Shown here: positions 9,113-18,222 of the stretch, piece by piece
Layout: the number at the start of each line of letters is the position of its first letter
Numbering within the stretch: the stretch's first letter is position 1
NCBI GenBank assembly: GCA_023436225.1
Contig: JAEZKA010000041.1
Span: 23,374-87,373, forward strand
From: Bacillota bacterium
GTDB lineage: Bacteria > Bacillota > Clostridia > Lachnospirales > Lachnospiraceae
DNA: 64,000 nucleotides
Direction: 5' to 3'
Translations under genes and position numbers: made by a program
The notes under the pieces: generated by a model
The model's database searches: none
Told to the model about the DNA's origin: nothing
Seen by the model: only the letters and a program-made list of their open reading frames with translations

Positions 9113-9208
9113 CTTTACAGACCTGCCCTTTGAGTTGGTTTAGGGGAAAGCGAAGGATTACATTGGTAATTACAGAGAATGTATTTATTTACGAATAAAG
9201 GAGACGAA

Positions 9209-9697
9209 ATGAAATCAAAAAAAATCGCAGTCTATGGATTACTCGTAGCACTTGCTTTTATATTAAGCTATATCGAAAGCTTATTCCCTTTAGCGATAGG
9301 GATACCTGGTATTAAGCTGGGTTTAGCCAATCTGGTTGTAATAGTAGCAATTTATAAGCTGGGTGTGAAGGAGGCCTTCACCTTATCTGTTATCCGCATT
9401 ATCCTGGTCGGTTTTACCTTCGGTAGTCCTTCCTCGATGATGTTTAGCCTTGTTGGTGGGTTATTAAGCTGGCTTCTCATGGTAATCTTCCAGAAATCAA
9501 AATTATTTAGCATGGTGGGTGTAAGTATTATCGGAGGAATCGCTCATAACATAGGACAAATTATTGTCTCTATTTTAGTATTAGAAAACATAAATATCAT
9601 CTATTATTTACCGTTTTTATTGGTTTCCGGTGTGATTACAGGCGGATTAATTGGTATCTTGGCGGCGATTATTATCAGGAGATTGAAAAGTATGTAA
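9209..9697 (+). CDS. Gx transporter family membrane protein (EetB-like)
   Basis: About 162 hydrophobic residues with five or six membrane segments and a G-I-P-G-I-K-L-G-L-A-N-L motif after the first span. This marks the family long annotated as heptaprenyl diphosphate synthase component I and now called Gx transporter; it resembles ECF transporter S components. AAAGGAG before the ATG at 9209 decides the start over an upstream ATG at 9179. It is cotranscribed with the NusG-II gene. The cargo is unproven; a flavin or quinone link is inferred from the adjacent ApbE. Confidence 0.85.
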   Translation: MKSKKIAVYGLLVALAFILSYIESLFPLAIGIPGIKLGLANLVVIVAIYKLGVKEAFTLSVIRIILVGFTFGSPSSMMFSLVGGLLSWLLMVIFQKSKLFSMVGVSIIGGIAHNIGQIIVSILVLENINIIYYLPFLLVSGVITGGLIGILAAIIIRRLKSM

Positions 9698-9730
9698 AAA
9701 TATAAAAATACTTTTAGTGGTTTGGTGCTC

Positions 9731-9759
9731 TTGAATAATTTGTCCATTTATGGTATTAT
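9731..9759 (+). promoter_or_regulatory. sigma-A promoter of the BMP lipoprotein gene
   Basis: TTGAAT and TATTAT with a 17-base spacer. An inverted repeat CGGAAAT/ATTTCCG at 9778-9810 lies in the predicted leader and could be an operator or RNA hairpin. Confidence 0.65.
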
Positions 9760-9851
9760 TCTCATGTAGTGTTTATTCGGAAATTTTCGTTATTAATTTA
9801 TAGATTTCCGGCAAATAAAATAATTACAACTAAAACAGGGAGGACAGTTTT

Positions 9852-10985
9852 ATGAAAAAAGTTTTATCAGCATTATTAGTTTTAGTAATGGTATTTTCAT
9901 TGACAGCATGTGCTGGCAATAGTGGTAGCGAAATAGCGCTTATCACAGACAAGGGTAACATTGATGACAAATCCTTCAACCAGGGTTCATGGGAAGGTGT
10001 TGTTGAATTTGCGAAAGCAAATAAGATTTCACATCAGTACATTAAGCCAGAAGAGGCATCCGATGCAGGTTATCTTGCAGCAATCGACAATGCGGTTACT
10101 AGTGGTGCAAAGGTTATCGTAACACCTGGTTTCTTATTCGAGGTTCCGATTTACGAAGCACAGAATAAGTATCCTGAGGTTAAGTTCATTCTTCTTGATG
10201 GAGCACCTCATAATGCAGATTATACTGATTTTACTATGAATACCAACGTAGCAAGTGTTAAGTATGCAGAAGAGCAGTCCGGTTACCTTGCAGGATATGC
10301 AGCTGTTAAAGATGGTAACACTAAGCTTGGTTTCATGGGTGGTATGGCAGTTCCTGCAGTTCAGGCTTTCGGTTATGGCTTCCTTCAGGGTGCTGAAGCA
10401 GCTGCAGCTGAGCTTGGCTTAGCAGATGGTTCTGTAACAGTTACTTATCACTATACCGGTGATTTTGCTGAGACTGATACCAATAAGGCTACTGCAAAGA
10501 CCATGTATCAGGAAGGCACACAGGTTATCTTCGCTTGTGGCGGATCTGTTGGAAAGAGCGTTATGGCTGCAGCAGCTGAGGCAGGTACAAAGGTTATCGG
10601 TGTTGATATTGACCAGAGATATGACAGCGAAACTGTTATCACTTCCGCAACTAAGGGTCTTGGAGCTTCTGTAGTTGCAGTTCTTGAATCTATCTACAAG
10701 ACAAAGAGCTGGGATACTTATGCAGGAAAAGAAACTTATTTCAACGCTTCTAATGCCGGCGTAGGACTTCCTACCGCGGTTATCGGCGATGACAAGGCAA
10801 ATGCATTTGACAGATTCACATCCTTTGATAAAGCTGCTTATGATGCTGTATTTGCAACTCTTGCAAATGGTTCCGTAGTTCCTGTAAGAACATTTACTGT
10901 TGCTGATCCGAATGGTTATGCTACTTCAGAAGAGCTTACTACTAACCTTAAGCTTGTAAAGGTTGCTGTTACAACCAGACAGTAG
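9852..10985 (+). CDS. BMP-family nucleoside-binding lipoprotein
   Basis: A 377-residue substrate-binding protein. Signal peptide with lipobox L-T-A-C20, then the basic membrane protein (PnrA/TmpC/BmpA) fold: D-K-G-N-I-D-D-K-S-F-N-Q near the mature N-terminus, G-F-L-F-E-V, and a V-D-I-D-Q segment. Family members bind purine nucleosides such as guanosine and adenosine. GGGAGG precedes the ATG. It heads a cluster with an ATPase and two permeases. A hairpin after its stop would leave most transcripts encoding only this protein, the common way to make binding protein in excess. Confidence 0.93.
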   Translation: MKKVLSALLVLVMVFSLTACAGNSGSEIALITDKGNIDDKSFNQGSWEGVVEFAKANKISHQYIKPEEASDAGYLAAIDNAVTSGAKVIVTPGFLFEVPIYEAQNKYPEVKFILLDGAPHNADYTDFTMNTNVASVKYAEEQSGYLAGYAAVKDGNTKLGFMGGMAVPAVQAFGYGFLQGAEAAAAELGLADGSVTVTYHYTGDFAETDTNKATAKTMYQEGTQVIFACGGSVGKSVMAAAAEAGTKVIGVDIDQRYDSETVITSATKGLGASVVAVLESIYKTKSWDTYAGKETYFNASNAGVGLPTAVIGDDKANAFDRFTSFDKAAYDAVFATLANGSVVPVRTFTVADPNGYATSEELTTNLKLVKVAVTTRQ

Positions 10986-11046
10986 TTATTAAATACGATA
11001 CTATCTGCATTATGGCCGAAGCCTTATGTAAGTAAAAGTATTTTCG

Positions 11047-11074
11047 GGGGGAAAAGGCATCTACCTTTTCCCTC
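11047..11074 (+). terminator. attenuating terminator after the BMP lipoprotein gene
   Basis: GGGGGAAAAGG and CCTTTTCCCTC pair over about 11 bp around a CATCTA loop, then TTTCTATTC. It separates the binding-protein gene from the ATPase gene, probably as a partial terminator. Confidence 0.65.
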
Positions 11075-11151
11075 TTTCTATTCATGGCTATAGAAGTATG
11101 CAAAATGTGTAAATCAACTGTTTCATAAAAAAAGATTATGGTGAGGTAAAC

Positions 11152-12699
11152 GTGGAAAACTATATAATTGAAATGCTTCATATAACAAAAGAATTTCCCG
11201 GAATTATTGCCAATGACGATATCACCCTTCAACTTAAAAAAGGCGAAATCCATGCTCTGCTTGGTGAAAACGGTGCGGGAAAATCTACTCTGATGAGTGT
11301 ACTTTTTGGCCTATATCAGGCGGAAAAAGGAGAAATTAAGAAGAATGGTGAGGTTGTTAAATTAAACAACCCGAATGATGCTAATAGTCTTGGTATCGGA
11401 ATGGTACATCAGCATTTCAAGCTGGTAGAGATATTTACGGTTCTGGAAAACATTATTCTCGGTGTTGAACCGAATAAGATGGGATTCCTTCAAAAGAAGG
11501 AAGCAAGAAATAAAGTGCTTGCTTTAAGTAAGCAATATGGATTACAGGTTGATCCGGATGCTCTGATCGAAAAGATTTCGGTTGGTATGCAGCAACGTGT
11601 AGAGATCTTAAAGATGTTATATCGAGATAACGATATTCTGATATTTGACGAACCGACTGCTGTCCTAACACCGCAGGAAATTGATGAGCTTATGGAAATC
11701 ATGAGAGGTTTTGCTAAGGAAGGCAAATCAATCCTGTTCATTACACACAAATTAAACGAGATTATGTCGGTTGCCGATCGTTGTACAGTGCTTCGTAAAG
11801 GTAAGTGCATCGGTACTGTTGATATAAAGAATACTACAAAAGAAGAGCTTTCTAAGATGATGGTGGGCAGAGATATCAGCTTTACCGTAGATAAGAAGGA
11901 TATCACTCCAGGAGATGTGGTTTTATCAGTAAAAGATGTTACGGTGCCATCCAAAACCAGCAAGAAGAATGCTGTTAGGAATGTGTCCTTTGAGGTGAAG
12001 GCTGGAGAGATCGTCTGCTTAGCTGGAATTGAAGGCAATGGTCAGACCGAATTGATAGCTGCTTTAACCGGACTGGATAAGATGAGTAATGGAGAGATCC
12101 GGTTGTTAGGTAAGGATATTACGAAAGCCTCCATCCGTAATCGTTCAAAAGCTGGTATGAGTCATATACCGGAGGATCGTCACAAATATGGTCTGGTTCT
12201 GGATTACTCGCTGGAGGATAATATTGTTTTACAACGTTATTGGCAGACAGAGTTTCAGAAGAATGGCTTTATCAATCATACTGCGGTTCGCGATTATGCC
12301 GATAAATTAATAAATCAATACGATGTTAGAAGCGGGCAGGGTGCCATTACGATTACCAGAAGTATGTCCGGTGGTAATCAGCAAAAAGCAATTATTGCAA
12401 GAGAGCTGGACAAACAGCATGAGTTACTGGTTGCCGTTCAGCCTACTCGTGGTCTGGATGTCGGAGCAATTGAATTCATTCATAAGCAGCTGGTTAACAA
12501 CAGGGACCTTGGTAAAGGAGTATTACTCGTATCCTTAGAGCTGGATGAGGTTATGAATGTCAGTGACCGCATCCTTGTTATGTATGAAGGTGAAATTGTG
12601 GGAGAGCTTGATCCGAAGAAGACTACGGTTCAAGAGCTTGGTCTCTACATGTCCGGTGCAAAACGTAATATTGGAAAGGAGAACGAACATGCACAGTAA
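11152..12699 (+). CDS. nucleoside ABC importer ATPase with two nucleotide-binding domains (NupO/YufO-like)
   Basis: 515 residues holding two fused ABC domains. The first has Walker A G-E-N-G-A-G-K-S-T, signature S-V-G-M-Q-Q and Walker B I-L-I-F-D-E-P-T. The second is degenerate at Walker A (G-I-E-G-N-G-Q-T-E) but keeps S-G-G-N-Q-Q, as in sugar/nucleoside importers of the RbsA/YufO type. Start is GTG behind GTGAGGT. The last codons overlap the first permease gene by 11 bases, implying translational coupling. With the BMP protein it powers purine nucleoside uptake. Confidence 0.94.
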   Translation: MENYIIEMLHITKEFPGIIANDDITLQLKKGEIHALLGENGAGKSTLMSVLFGLYQAEKGEIKKNGEVVKLNNPNDANSLGIGMVHQHFKLVEIFTVLENIILGVEPNKMGFLQKKEARNKVLALSKQYGLQVDPDALIEKISVGMQQRVEILKMLYRDNDILIFDEPTAVLTPQEIDELMEIMRGFAKEGKSILFITHKLNEIMSVADRCTVLRKGKCIGTVDIKNTTKEELSKMMVGRDISFTVDKKDITPGDVVLSVKDVTVPSKTSKKNAVRNVSFEVKAGEIVCLAGIEGNGQTELIAALTGLDKMSNGEIRLLGKDITKASIRNRSKAGMSHIPEDRHKYGLVLDYSLEDNIVLQRYWQTEFQKNGFINHTAVRDYADKLINQYDVRSGQGAITITRSMSGGNQQKAIIARELDKQHELLVAVQPTRGLDVGAIEFIHKQLVNNRDLGKGVLLVSLELDEVMNVSDRILVMYEGEIVGELDPKKTTVQELGLYMSGAKRNIGKENEHAQ

Positions 12700-13831
12700 T
12701 AGATTTTCAGTAAAAAGTATTACAAAGACCAAAGGCTTCTCCTCCTTTACGGCAGCCCTATTAGCGATTGCGTTAGGTCTGGTATTCGGCTTTATTATCA
12801 TGATTGTAGCACTTCCTGCCAATTCCGTTGTCGGCTTTGGAAGGGTTTTGTTTGGTGGATTTTCCAGACTTGGTGATGTGCTTTATTATGCCACGCCAAT
12901 CTTAATGACCGGTTTAAGTGTTGGATTTGCTTTCAAGATGGGCTTATTTAACATAGGTTCCTCTGGTCAGTATACCATGGGTATGTTCTTTGCTCTTTAC
13001 GTAGGTTTTATGTGGCCGATGCCAGATTCCATTCATTGGCTGGTATGTGTTCTGGCAGGCTTAATTGGTGGTATGATCTGGGGCTTTATACCAGGTATTC
13101 TTAAGGCATTATTTAATGTAAATGAAGTTATTACCTCAATTATGTTCAACTATATAGGGATGTATCTTGTGGATATGCTGGTTCAAGGAAATTCGGTAAT
13201 GTATATATCCACTAAGACAAGAACGGCTTATCTGCCGGCATCCTCTCAGATACCATCACTTGGAATTCCTTATTCCAATGCAAATATAGCAATCATTATT
13301 GCAATAGTAATTGCAATCCTATTGTATATTACGCTGAATAAAACCACCTTCGGTTACGAGCTTAAAGCAACTGGATTAAATAAGTTCGCCAGTAAGTATG
13401 CCGGTATGAATGATAAGAGAAATACTATATTAACCATGGTAATTGCCGGTGCTCTTTCGGGCCTCGGTGGAGCCTTCGCTATTCTTGCCCCCTCTACTAT
13501 TGCGGGAAGCAGTATGACCTATGAGCCGATCAGTGTTATTGCCTCTGCTGGCTTTAACGGTATTGCAGTTGCATTACTCGGATTTGCTAATCCGATTGGA
13601 ACCATCTTCTCGGCCTTATTCATATCACATATCGGAAGAGGCGGTACCTTAGCCAGCTTACTTGGTTATAAGCCGGAGATCATTGATGTCGTTATCGCAG
13701 TAATTATTTATTTCTCCTCCTTCGCATTAATCATGAATGCTGCAATTGCGAAATTTATCAAAGTGAGAAGAGAGAATAGGCAGGAGACAAAAAATCTGAC
13801 AGACAATACAAAGAAAGGTAAGGAGGCGTAG
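12689..13831 (+). CDS. nucleoside ABC importer permease 1 (NupP/YufP-like)
   Basis: About 380 residues with eight to ten membrane segments and the branched-chain/ribose permease core G-L-F-N-I-G-S-S-G-Q and G-L-N-K-F-A-S-K-Y-A-G. The start is the ATG with AAAGGAG eight bases upstream, inside the end of the ATPase gene. Upstream in-frame ATGs would overlap that gene by over 100 bases. It pairs with the next permease to form the heterodimeric membrane channel. Confidence 0.93.
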   Translation: MHSNRFSVKSITKTKGFSSFTAALLAIALGLVFGFIIMIVALPANSVVGFGRVLFGGFSRLGDVLYYATPILMTGLSVGFAFKMGLFNIGSSGQYTMGMFFALYVGFMWPMPDSIHWLVCVLAGLIGGMIWGFIPGILKALFNVNEVITSIMFNYIGMYLVDMLVQGNSVMYISTKTRTAYLPASSQIPSLGIPYSNANIAIIIAIVIAILLYITLNKTTFGYELKATGLNKFASKYAGMNDKRNTILTMVIAGALSGLGGAFAILAPSTIAGSSMTYEPISVIASAGFNGIAVALLGFANPIGTIFSALFISHIGRGGTLASLLGYKPEIIDVVIAVIIYFSSFALIMNAAIAKFIKVRRENRQETKNLTDNTKKGKEA

Positions 13832-13833
13832 GA

Positions 13834-14799
13834 ATGGATACTTTATTTTATTTGATTCAAAATATGCTTCCTGTAGCAATTCCTTTATTATTAGTTGCTC
13901 TCGGCGGTATGTTCAGTGAGCGAAGCGGTGTCATTAATATTGCTCTGGAAGGTATTATGTTATTCGGTGCATTCTTTGGTTGCCTTACTGTTTATTTTGT
14001 TCAAGGAACCGGAATGAATCCTCAGATCGTTCTTTTAGTTGGTATGTTAGTAGCAGCCATAGCAGGTATTCTCTATTCGATGCTTTTGGCGTTCGCTGCA
14101 ATTAATATGAAGGCTGACCAGACAATTTCAGGAACTGCCTTAAATATGTTAATCCCAGCTGTTATCTTGCTTTTCTCAAAGATGAAATTCAACAGTGATG
14201 GTATTACTACTAATATCAACTTCTATATTAGAGAAGTTCCAGGGTTAAGTAAGATACCATTACTCGGAGATCTGTTCTTTAAAAATACCTATATAACTGT
14301 TTATATTGGCTTATTGTTACTGATTATTTCTGTAATCATCTTTTATATGACGAAGTTTGGTCTTCGTCTGCGTGCCTGCGGTGAACATCCACATGCTGCA
14401 GACTCTGTTGGTATCAACGTACATCGCATGAGATACTATGGAGTAGGATTATCCGGTGTCCTTGGTGGTATCGGAGGTTTCTTCTATTCGGTAGGAGTTA
14501 TGGATGGTAATGTAAACGGACATACTGGTGTAGCCGGCTTCGGTTTCCTTGCCTTAGCGGTAATGATCTTTGGCCAGTGGAAGCCTTGGAGAATTCTATT
14601 TGCAGCAATGTTCTTTGCATTCCTAAGAACCTTGGCTTATTCAGTGGCTTTAATTCCGTTCCTCCATAAGCTTGAACTCAATCAAGCCTTTTACAAGATG
14701 TTGCCATATATTGCAACCATGATAGTACTTGTCTTTACCTCTAAGAAATCAAGAGCACCGAAGGCAGAGGGTATTCCTTACGATAAGAGTACACGTTAG
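13834..14799 (+). CDS. nucleoside ABC importer permease 2 (NupQ/YufQ-like)
   Basis: 321 residues with many membrane spans and the motif S-G-V-I-N-I-A-L-E-G near residue 32, typical of the second permease of BMP-type importers. The start lies three bases after the previous stop with AAGGAGG upstream. Its C-terminus ends in a basic cytoplasmic tail. The thymidine kinase gene follows, fitting a nucleoside uptake and salvage block. Confidence 0.93.
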   Translation: MDTLFYLIQNMLPVAIPLLLVALGGMFSERSGVINIALEGIMLFGAFFGCLTVYFVQGTGMNPQIVLLVGMLVAAIAGILYSMLLAFAAINMKADQTISGTALNMLIPAVILLFSKMKFNSDGITTNINFYIREVPGLSKIPLLGDLFFKNTYITVYIGLLLLIISVIIFYMTKFGLRLRACGEHPHAADSVGINVHRMRYYGVGLSGVLGGIGGFFYSVGVMDGNVNGHTGVAGFGFLALAVMIFGQWKPWRILFAAMFFAFLRTLAYSVALIPFLHKLELNQAFYKMLPYIATMIVLVFTSKKSRAPKAEGIPYDKSTR

Positions 14800-14850
14800 G
14801 AAAAGCTGTCGCATAATGAGATTATATTCAGCGAAGATGAGTATCAAATG

Positions 14851-14926
14851 AAGCCCATTGGAGCGAACGCCTCATTCTGCTGGCTGTGAGTATTTCCAAG
14901 GTGTAAAGATTTCACTTGGCACAAAT
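14851..14926. repeat. degenerate copy of the composite intergenic hairpin repeat
   Basis: The first part aligns with the hairpin core at 36403-36450 (shared CCATTGGA and CGAAC, then a CCT-TTCT region). The last part, at about 14898-14926, aligns with the hairpin at 45326-45374 (shared GTGTAAA, then GGCACAAA). The order is the same as at 36.4 kb. Confidence 0.5.
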
Positions 14927-14950
14927 AATGATAGGTAGGTATCGCAGATA

Positions 14951-15538
14951 ATGGCAAAATTATATTTCAAGTACGGTGTGATGGGAAGCTCTAAGACAGC
15001 CCAGGCATTGATTACGAAGTTCAATTATGAAGAACGAGGAATGAGAGTTTGGCTGATTAAGCCGCAGATCGATAGTAGAGATGGGATAGGTGTAGTTAAG
15101 TCTCGCGCAGGATTATCTTCACCTGCTTATGTATTTCCACCGGAAGAGGATATCTATCAAAGCTTTCAAAGATCCGCATCCCAGGTGGATGTTATCATCG
15201 TTGATGAAAGTCAGTTTTTGTCCGAGAAACAGGTAGATCAGTTATCCATGGTGGTAATAGATTATAATATTCCGGTATTATGCTTTGGACTTCGCGCAGA
15301 TTTTCGTACCAAGATGTTTCCGGGAAGTAAACGCTTGATGGAAATAGCAGATTCGATTACTGAGATAAAGACAATTTGCTCCTGTGGGAGAAAAGCAACT
15401 GTGAATGTCCGACTGGATCAAAATGGGAGGATTATCACCGAGGGTGAGCAGATATTAATCGGTGGTAACGATTGCTATACGGCCATGTGTTATCAATGCT
15501 TTATAGAAAAGCAGAAGGAACAACGAGGCGAAAAGTAA
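14951..15538 (+). CDS. tdk: thymidine kinase
   Basis: 195 residues, TK1-like (type II). P-loop region G-V-M-G-S-S-K-T, Walker B-like D-E-S-Q-F with the catalytic Glu, F-G-L-R-A-D-F, and a zinc ribbon with C-S-C-G plus a C-terminal C-Y-Q-C. It phosphorylates thymidine to dTMP. The Walker A Gly before Lys is Ser here. It follows the nucleoside importer genes by about 150 bases and is closed by a clear terminator. Confidence 0.93.
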   Translation: MAKLYFKYGVMGSSKTAQALITKFNYEERGMRVWLIKPQIDSRDGIGVVKSRAGLSSPAYVFPPEEDIYQSFQRSASQVDVIIVDESQFLSEKQVDQLSMVVIDYNIPVLCFGLRADFRTKMFPGSKRLMEIADSITEIKTICSCGRKATVNVRLDQNGRIITEGEQILIGGNDCYTAMCYQCFIEKQKEQRGEK

Positions 15539-15559
15539 ATTATCAAAATGATAAGATAG

Positions 15560-15615
15560 AAAGGCTCCCGTTCGCAAACACTATGAATGAATAGTGTGAG
15601 TGATAAGGAGCCTTT
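15560..15615 (+). terminator. intrinsic terminator after tdk
   Basis: AAAGGCTCC pairs with GGAGCCTTT around an inner CACTAT/ATAGTG stem, followed by TTTGCTTC. Confidence 0.75.
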
Positions 15616-15798
15616 TGCTTCAGGAAAACGATACAGTTTGCAAATTTATTTTCTATATGGTTCATAAATACATAGATCAAGCTGACGTTTCTTAATGTAT
15701 TTCTAATGCCATTGTTCCGATTAGGTGTTAAGATAATTGTATATTGATTAATATAAAAACATCTAATACTATTTAGTGTATACGAAAGGCGGTAATTT

Positions 15799-16239
15799 AT
15801 GGGGTTTAGGATTAATAATCAGGATGAGGAAGAAGTGGATTTTAAGGTTAAATGTAAAAGGTTTCTAATCAAAACTTTAATCTTTTTGATCATAGGTTTC
15901 ATTTATGCCGTTGTCGGCTTCTTAATTGCGTACTTAATTGCAAGTCGTAACAATTATAATCTTCAGGACACTGCCTTTAGTGCAGGCTGTCTTATTGTAA
16001 TATTAGGACTTTTCATGATAATTTACGGAGGCAATTCTGGTTATGGTATCAACCGTTGGGGGGCAAGGAGCGATGTTGCAGCAAATCATTGGCTTCTGCA
16101 GACTATTTTACAGGAACAAAAAAACACCAATAATGACGGGGTTTCCCGAAAAAATGTTGTGATAGGTTTTGTAATAAATCGTTACTCTTTTCTACTAGGA
16201 GGAATTTTTCTGGTAGCATTCAGTATATTATTCTTATAA
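15799..16239 (+). CDS. hypothetical membrane protein with three predicted spans
   Basis: 146 residues, unrecognised. A charged N-terminus (about 20 residues) is followed by two hydrophobic segments around 22-48 and 62-80, a polar stretch of about 40 residues, and a last segment near the C-terminus. AAAGGCGG precedes the ATG. It is flanked by the tdk terminator and a 14-bp perfect palindrome (GTAGCCATGGCTAC, 16242-16255) just after its stop. No function can be assigned. Confidence 0.7.
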   Translation: MGFRINNQDEEEVDFKVKCKRFLIKTLIFLIIGFIYAVVGFLIAYLIASRNNYNLQDTAFSAGCLIVILGLFMIIYGGNSGYGINRWGARSDVAANHWLLQTILQEQKNTNNDGVSRKNVVIGFVINRYSFLLGGIFLVAFSILFL

Positions 16240-16370
16240 ATGTAGCCATGGCTACTTTCAATGTCCATAATTGACGATATAATGGGTACAGAAGTTGAAA
16301 ATACGTATTTAAAAATAATGAGAGATAGAATATAACATGATAGAATAGGATCGTCGATGGAGGATATGAA

Positions 16371-17141
16371 ATGATACGAAAAATAATTAAGATAAACGAA
16401 GAATTATGCAATGGCTGTGGTTTGTGCGTAAATGCCTGCCATGAATCAGCAATTGGTTTAGTGAATGGAAAAGCAAAGCTGCTAAGAGATGACTATTGTG
16501 ACGGCCTTGGTAATTGTCTTCCGGTATGCCCGACAAATGCGATTAGCTTCGAAGAAAGAGAAGCATTGGAATATAATGAAGAAGAAGTAAATCGGAATAT
16601 TGAGAAGAAGAAGGTAGATGAAGCAAAAAATAGTAAGAAGGAAGAGAAGTCTGACCATAACTCTCATCAGCACGGCTTCTCCGGTGGTGGATGCCCCGGC
16701 TCAAGAGCAATGAGTTTACAGGGACAGGAGGCACAGTCACCATCACAAAAACCGGCTGCGACATCTTCCTCGACACCTTCCATGTTAAGGCAATGGCCGG
16801 TTCAGATACAACTAGTTCCCCCGAATGCTCCTTATTTTCAGAATGCAAATTTATTGATTGCTGCCGATTGTACCGCATATGCCTATGGTGATTTCCATCA
16901 GTTTATGAAGAATAAGATTACGTTAATCGGTTGTCCTAAGCTGGATGAGGTGGATTACTCTGTGAAGCTGACACAGATTCTCAAAGCAAATGACATCAAA
17001 AGTCTGACCGTAATTCGTATGGAGGTTCCTTGCTGTGGAGGTATTGTTCATGCTGTAAAGACAGCATTAGCGAACAGCGGTGTCATGATTCCCTGGCGAG
17101 TAGTAACCATTAGTACAGATGGATCAATTCTGGAGGATTAA
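16371..17141 (+). CDS. 4Fe-4S dicluster protein with C-terminal Cys-rich domain
   Basis: 256 residues. Residues about 13-55 hold two cluster motifs: C-N-G-C-G-L-C-V-N-A-C and the variant C-D-G-L-G-N-C-L-P-V-C-P. A highly charged, low-complexity linker (about 70-100) leads to G-G-G-C-P-G-S. The C-terminal domain contains A-D-C-T-A-Y, I-G-C-P-K-L-D and V-P-C-C-G-G. I have seen this architecture in anaerobes as an uncharacterised ferredoxin-like redox protein. GGAGG precedes the ATG. It is monocistronic, and a large hairpin follows. Confidence 0.85.
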   Translation: MIRKIIKINEELCNGCGLCVNACHESAIGLVNGKAKLLRDDYCDGLGNCLPVCPTNAISFEEREALEYNEEEVNRNIEKKKVDEAKNSKKEEKSDHNSHQHGFSGGGCPGSRAMSLQGQEAQSPSQKPAATSSSTPSMLRQWPVQIQLVPPNAPYFQNANLLIAADCTAYAYGDFHQFMKNKITLIGCPKLDEVDYSVKLTQILKANDIKSLTVIRMEVPCCGGIVHAVKTALANSGVMIPWRVVTISTDGSILED

Positions 17142-17193
17142 ACCGTTCAAGGAAAATACGAGATAAAGTTGATATCGATATATCAATGCAAGA

Positions 17194-17278
17194 GGCTGTA
17201 TCAAAACATGCATTATTAGCAAAGGCAAGGGATACCAATATCTTTATTCTATGCTAATGAATCGGTTTTGGTACAGCC
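17194..17278 (+). terminator. long imperfect hairpin after the 4Fe-4S protein gene
   Basis: GGCTGTA and TACAGCC pair, continued by CAAAAC/GTTTTG and a TTAGCA/TGCTAA part, about 25 pairs in all. The tail GTATTTGTTTG is only moderately T-rich. Confidence 0.6.
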
Positions 17279-17423
17279 GTATTTGTTTGTATTCCGGTAG
17301 CAGATAGTGTTCTGTAACATATCTTTATAATATCAAGATAAAAAGAAGGCATCAATGTGATGATAGGAAGCTGTTATAATTACGGCAGGATGTAATCACA
17401 TGATGTTTTTACAGGAGGTAGTT

Positions 17424-18185
17424 ATGGAGGAAAACAAGAGCTACCGCATGCCCTTAATAGGGGATATGGCACCTGCCTTTCATGCGATTTCAACTCAGGG
17501 TGAGATTGACTTCCCGCAGGATTACTACGGATGTTGGGTTGTTCTCTTCAGTCATCCGGCTGACTTTACCCCAGTATGTACCACAGAATTCATGACATTT
17601 GCATCTCTGATCAATGAATTCAAAGCATTGAATACAGAGCTGGTAGGTCTTTCCATCGATTCGATCTACTCCCATATTGCATGGCTTAGAAAGATAAGAG
17701 AACTGGTGTGGAAGGATATTAAGCATGTGGAGGTTACCTTTCCACTAATTGCTGATATTTCTATGGATATTGCAAAAATGTACGGAATGTTGCATCCGAA
17801 TAATTCAACAACAGCAACGGTTAGGGCGGTATTCATTATTGATCCAACCGGAGTCATCCGGACGATTCTTTATTATCCAGCTTCCACTGGTCGCAATATG
17901 CAAGAAATAATGAGAATTATCATGGCATTACAGAAGGCGGATTGTGAGAAGATAGCAACTCCGGCAAATTGGTTACCCTGCGATGACGTGATCCTTCCAC
18001 CGCCTGGAACCTGCGGAGCAGCTCTGGAGCGTGTAGAGCGGACCTACGAAAACCAATATTGTCTGGACTGGTTTCTCTGCTTCAAACAGTCGAGCTGTAT
18101 GCCATGTGATAAGAATGAGCCGGAGATACTTCCGTACCCCTCTATGTATCCAAGCAGAAACAGAAGGAATCATCGCATCCCGTAG
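17424..18185 (+). CDS. peroxiredoxin (AhpC/TSA, Prx6-like)
   Basis: About 253 residues. The peroxidatic site is S-H-P-A-D-F-T-P-V-C-T-T-E, followed by the conserved F, and Arg lies in the later T-A-T-V-R-A-V-F strand. The length and C-terminal extension match the Prx6 subfamily. The C-terminus has extra Cys (C-F-K-Q-S-S-C-M-P-C) that could act as resolving thiols. It reduces H2O2 and organic peroxides. AGGAGG before the ATG at 17424 decides the start over an ATG eight codons upstream. Single gene. Confidence 0.94.
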   Translation: MEENKSYRMPLIGDMAPAFHAISTQGEIDFPQDYYGCWVVLFSHPADFTPVCTTEFMTFASLINEFKALNTELVGLSIDSIYSHIAWLRKIRELVWKDIKHVEVTFPLIADISMDIAKMYGMLHPNNSTTATVRAVFIIDPTGVIRTILYYPASTGRNMQEIMRIIMALQKADCEKIATPANWLPCDDVILPPPGTCGAALERVERTYENQYCLDWFLCFKQSSCMPCDKNEPEILPYPSMYPSRNRRNHRIP

Positions 18186-18192
18186 AGCGGAA

Positions 18193-18222
18193 TACCAAAA
18201 TCTGCACATACAGATTTTGGTA
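18193..18222 (+). terminator. perfect hairpin after the peroxiredoxin gene
   Basis: TACCAAAATCTG and CAGATTTTGGTA form a 12-bp stem with a CACATA loop immediately after the stop codon. There is no T-run. A second hairpin, AACGGATG/CATCCGTT, lies at 18277-18298. Confidence 0.55.

Noticed and set aside
9698..9851. Purine riboswitch upstream of the nucleoside-binding lipoprotein
   Set aside because: None of the conserved purine-aptamer loop and junction sequences are present; only a promoter and a short inverted repeat are seen.
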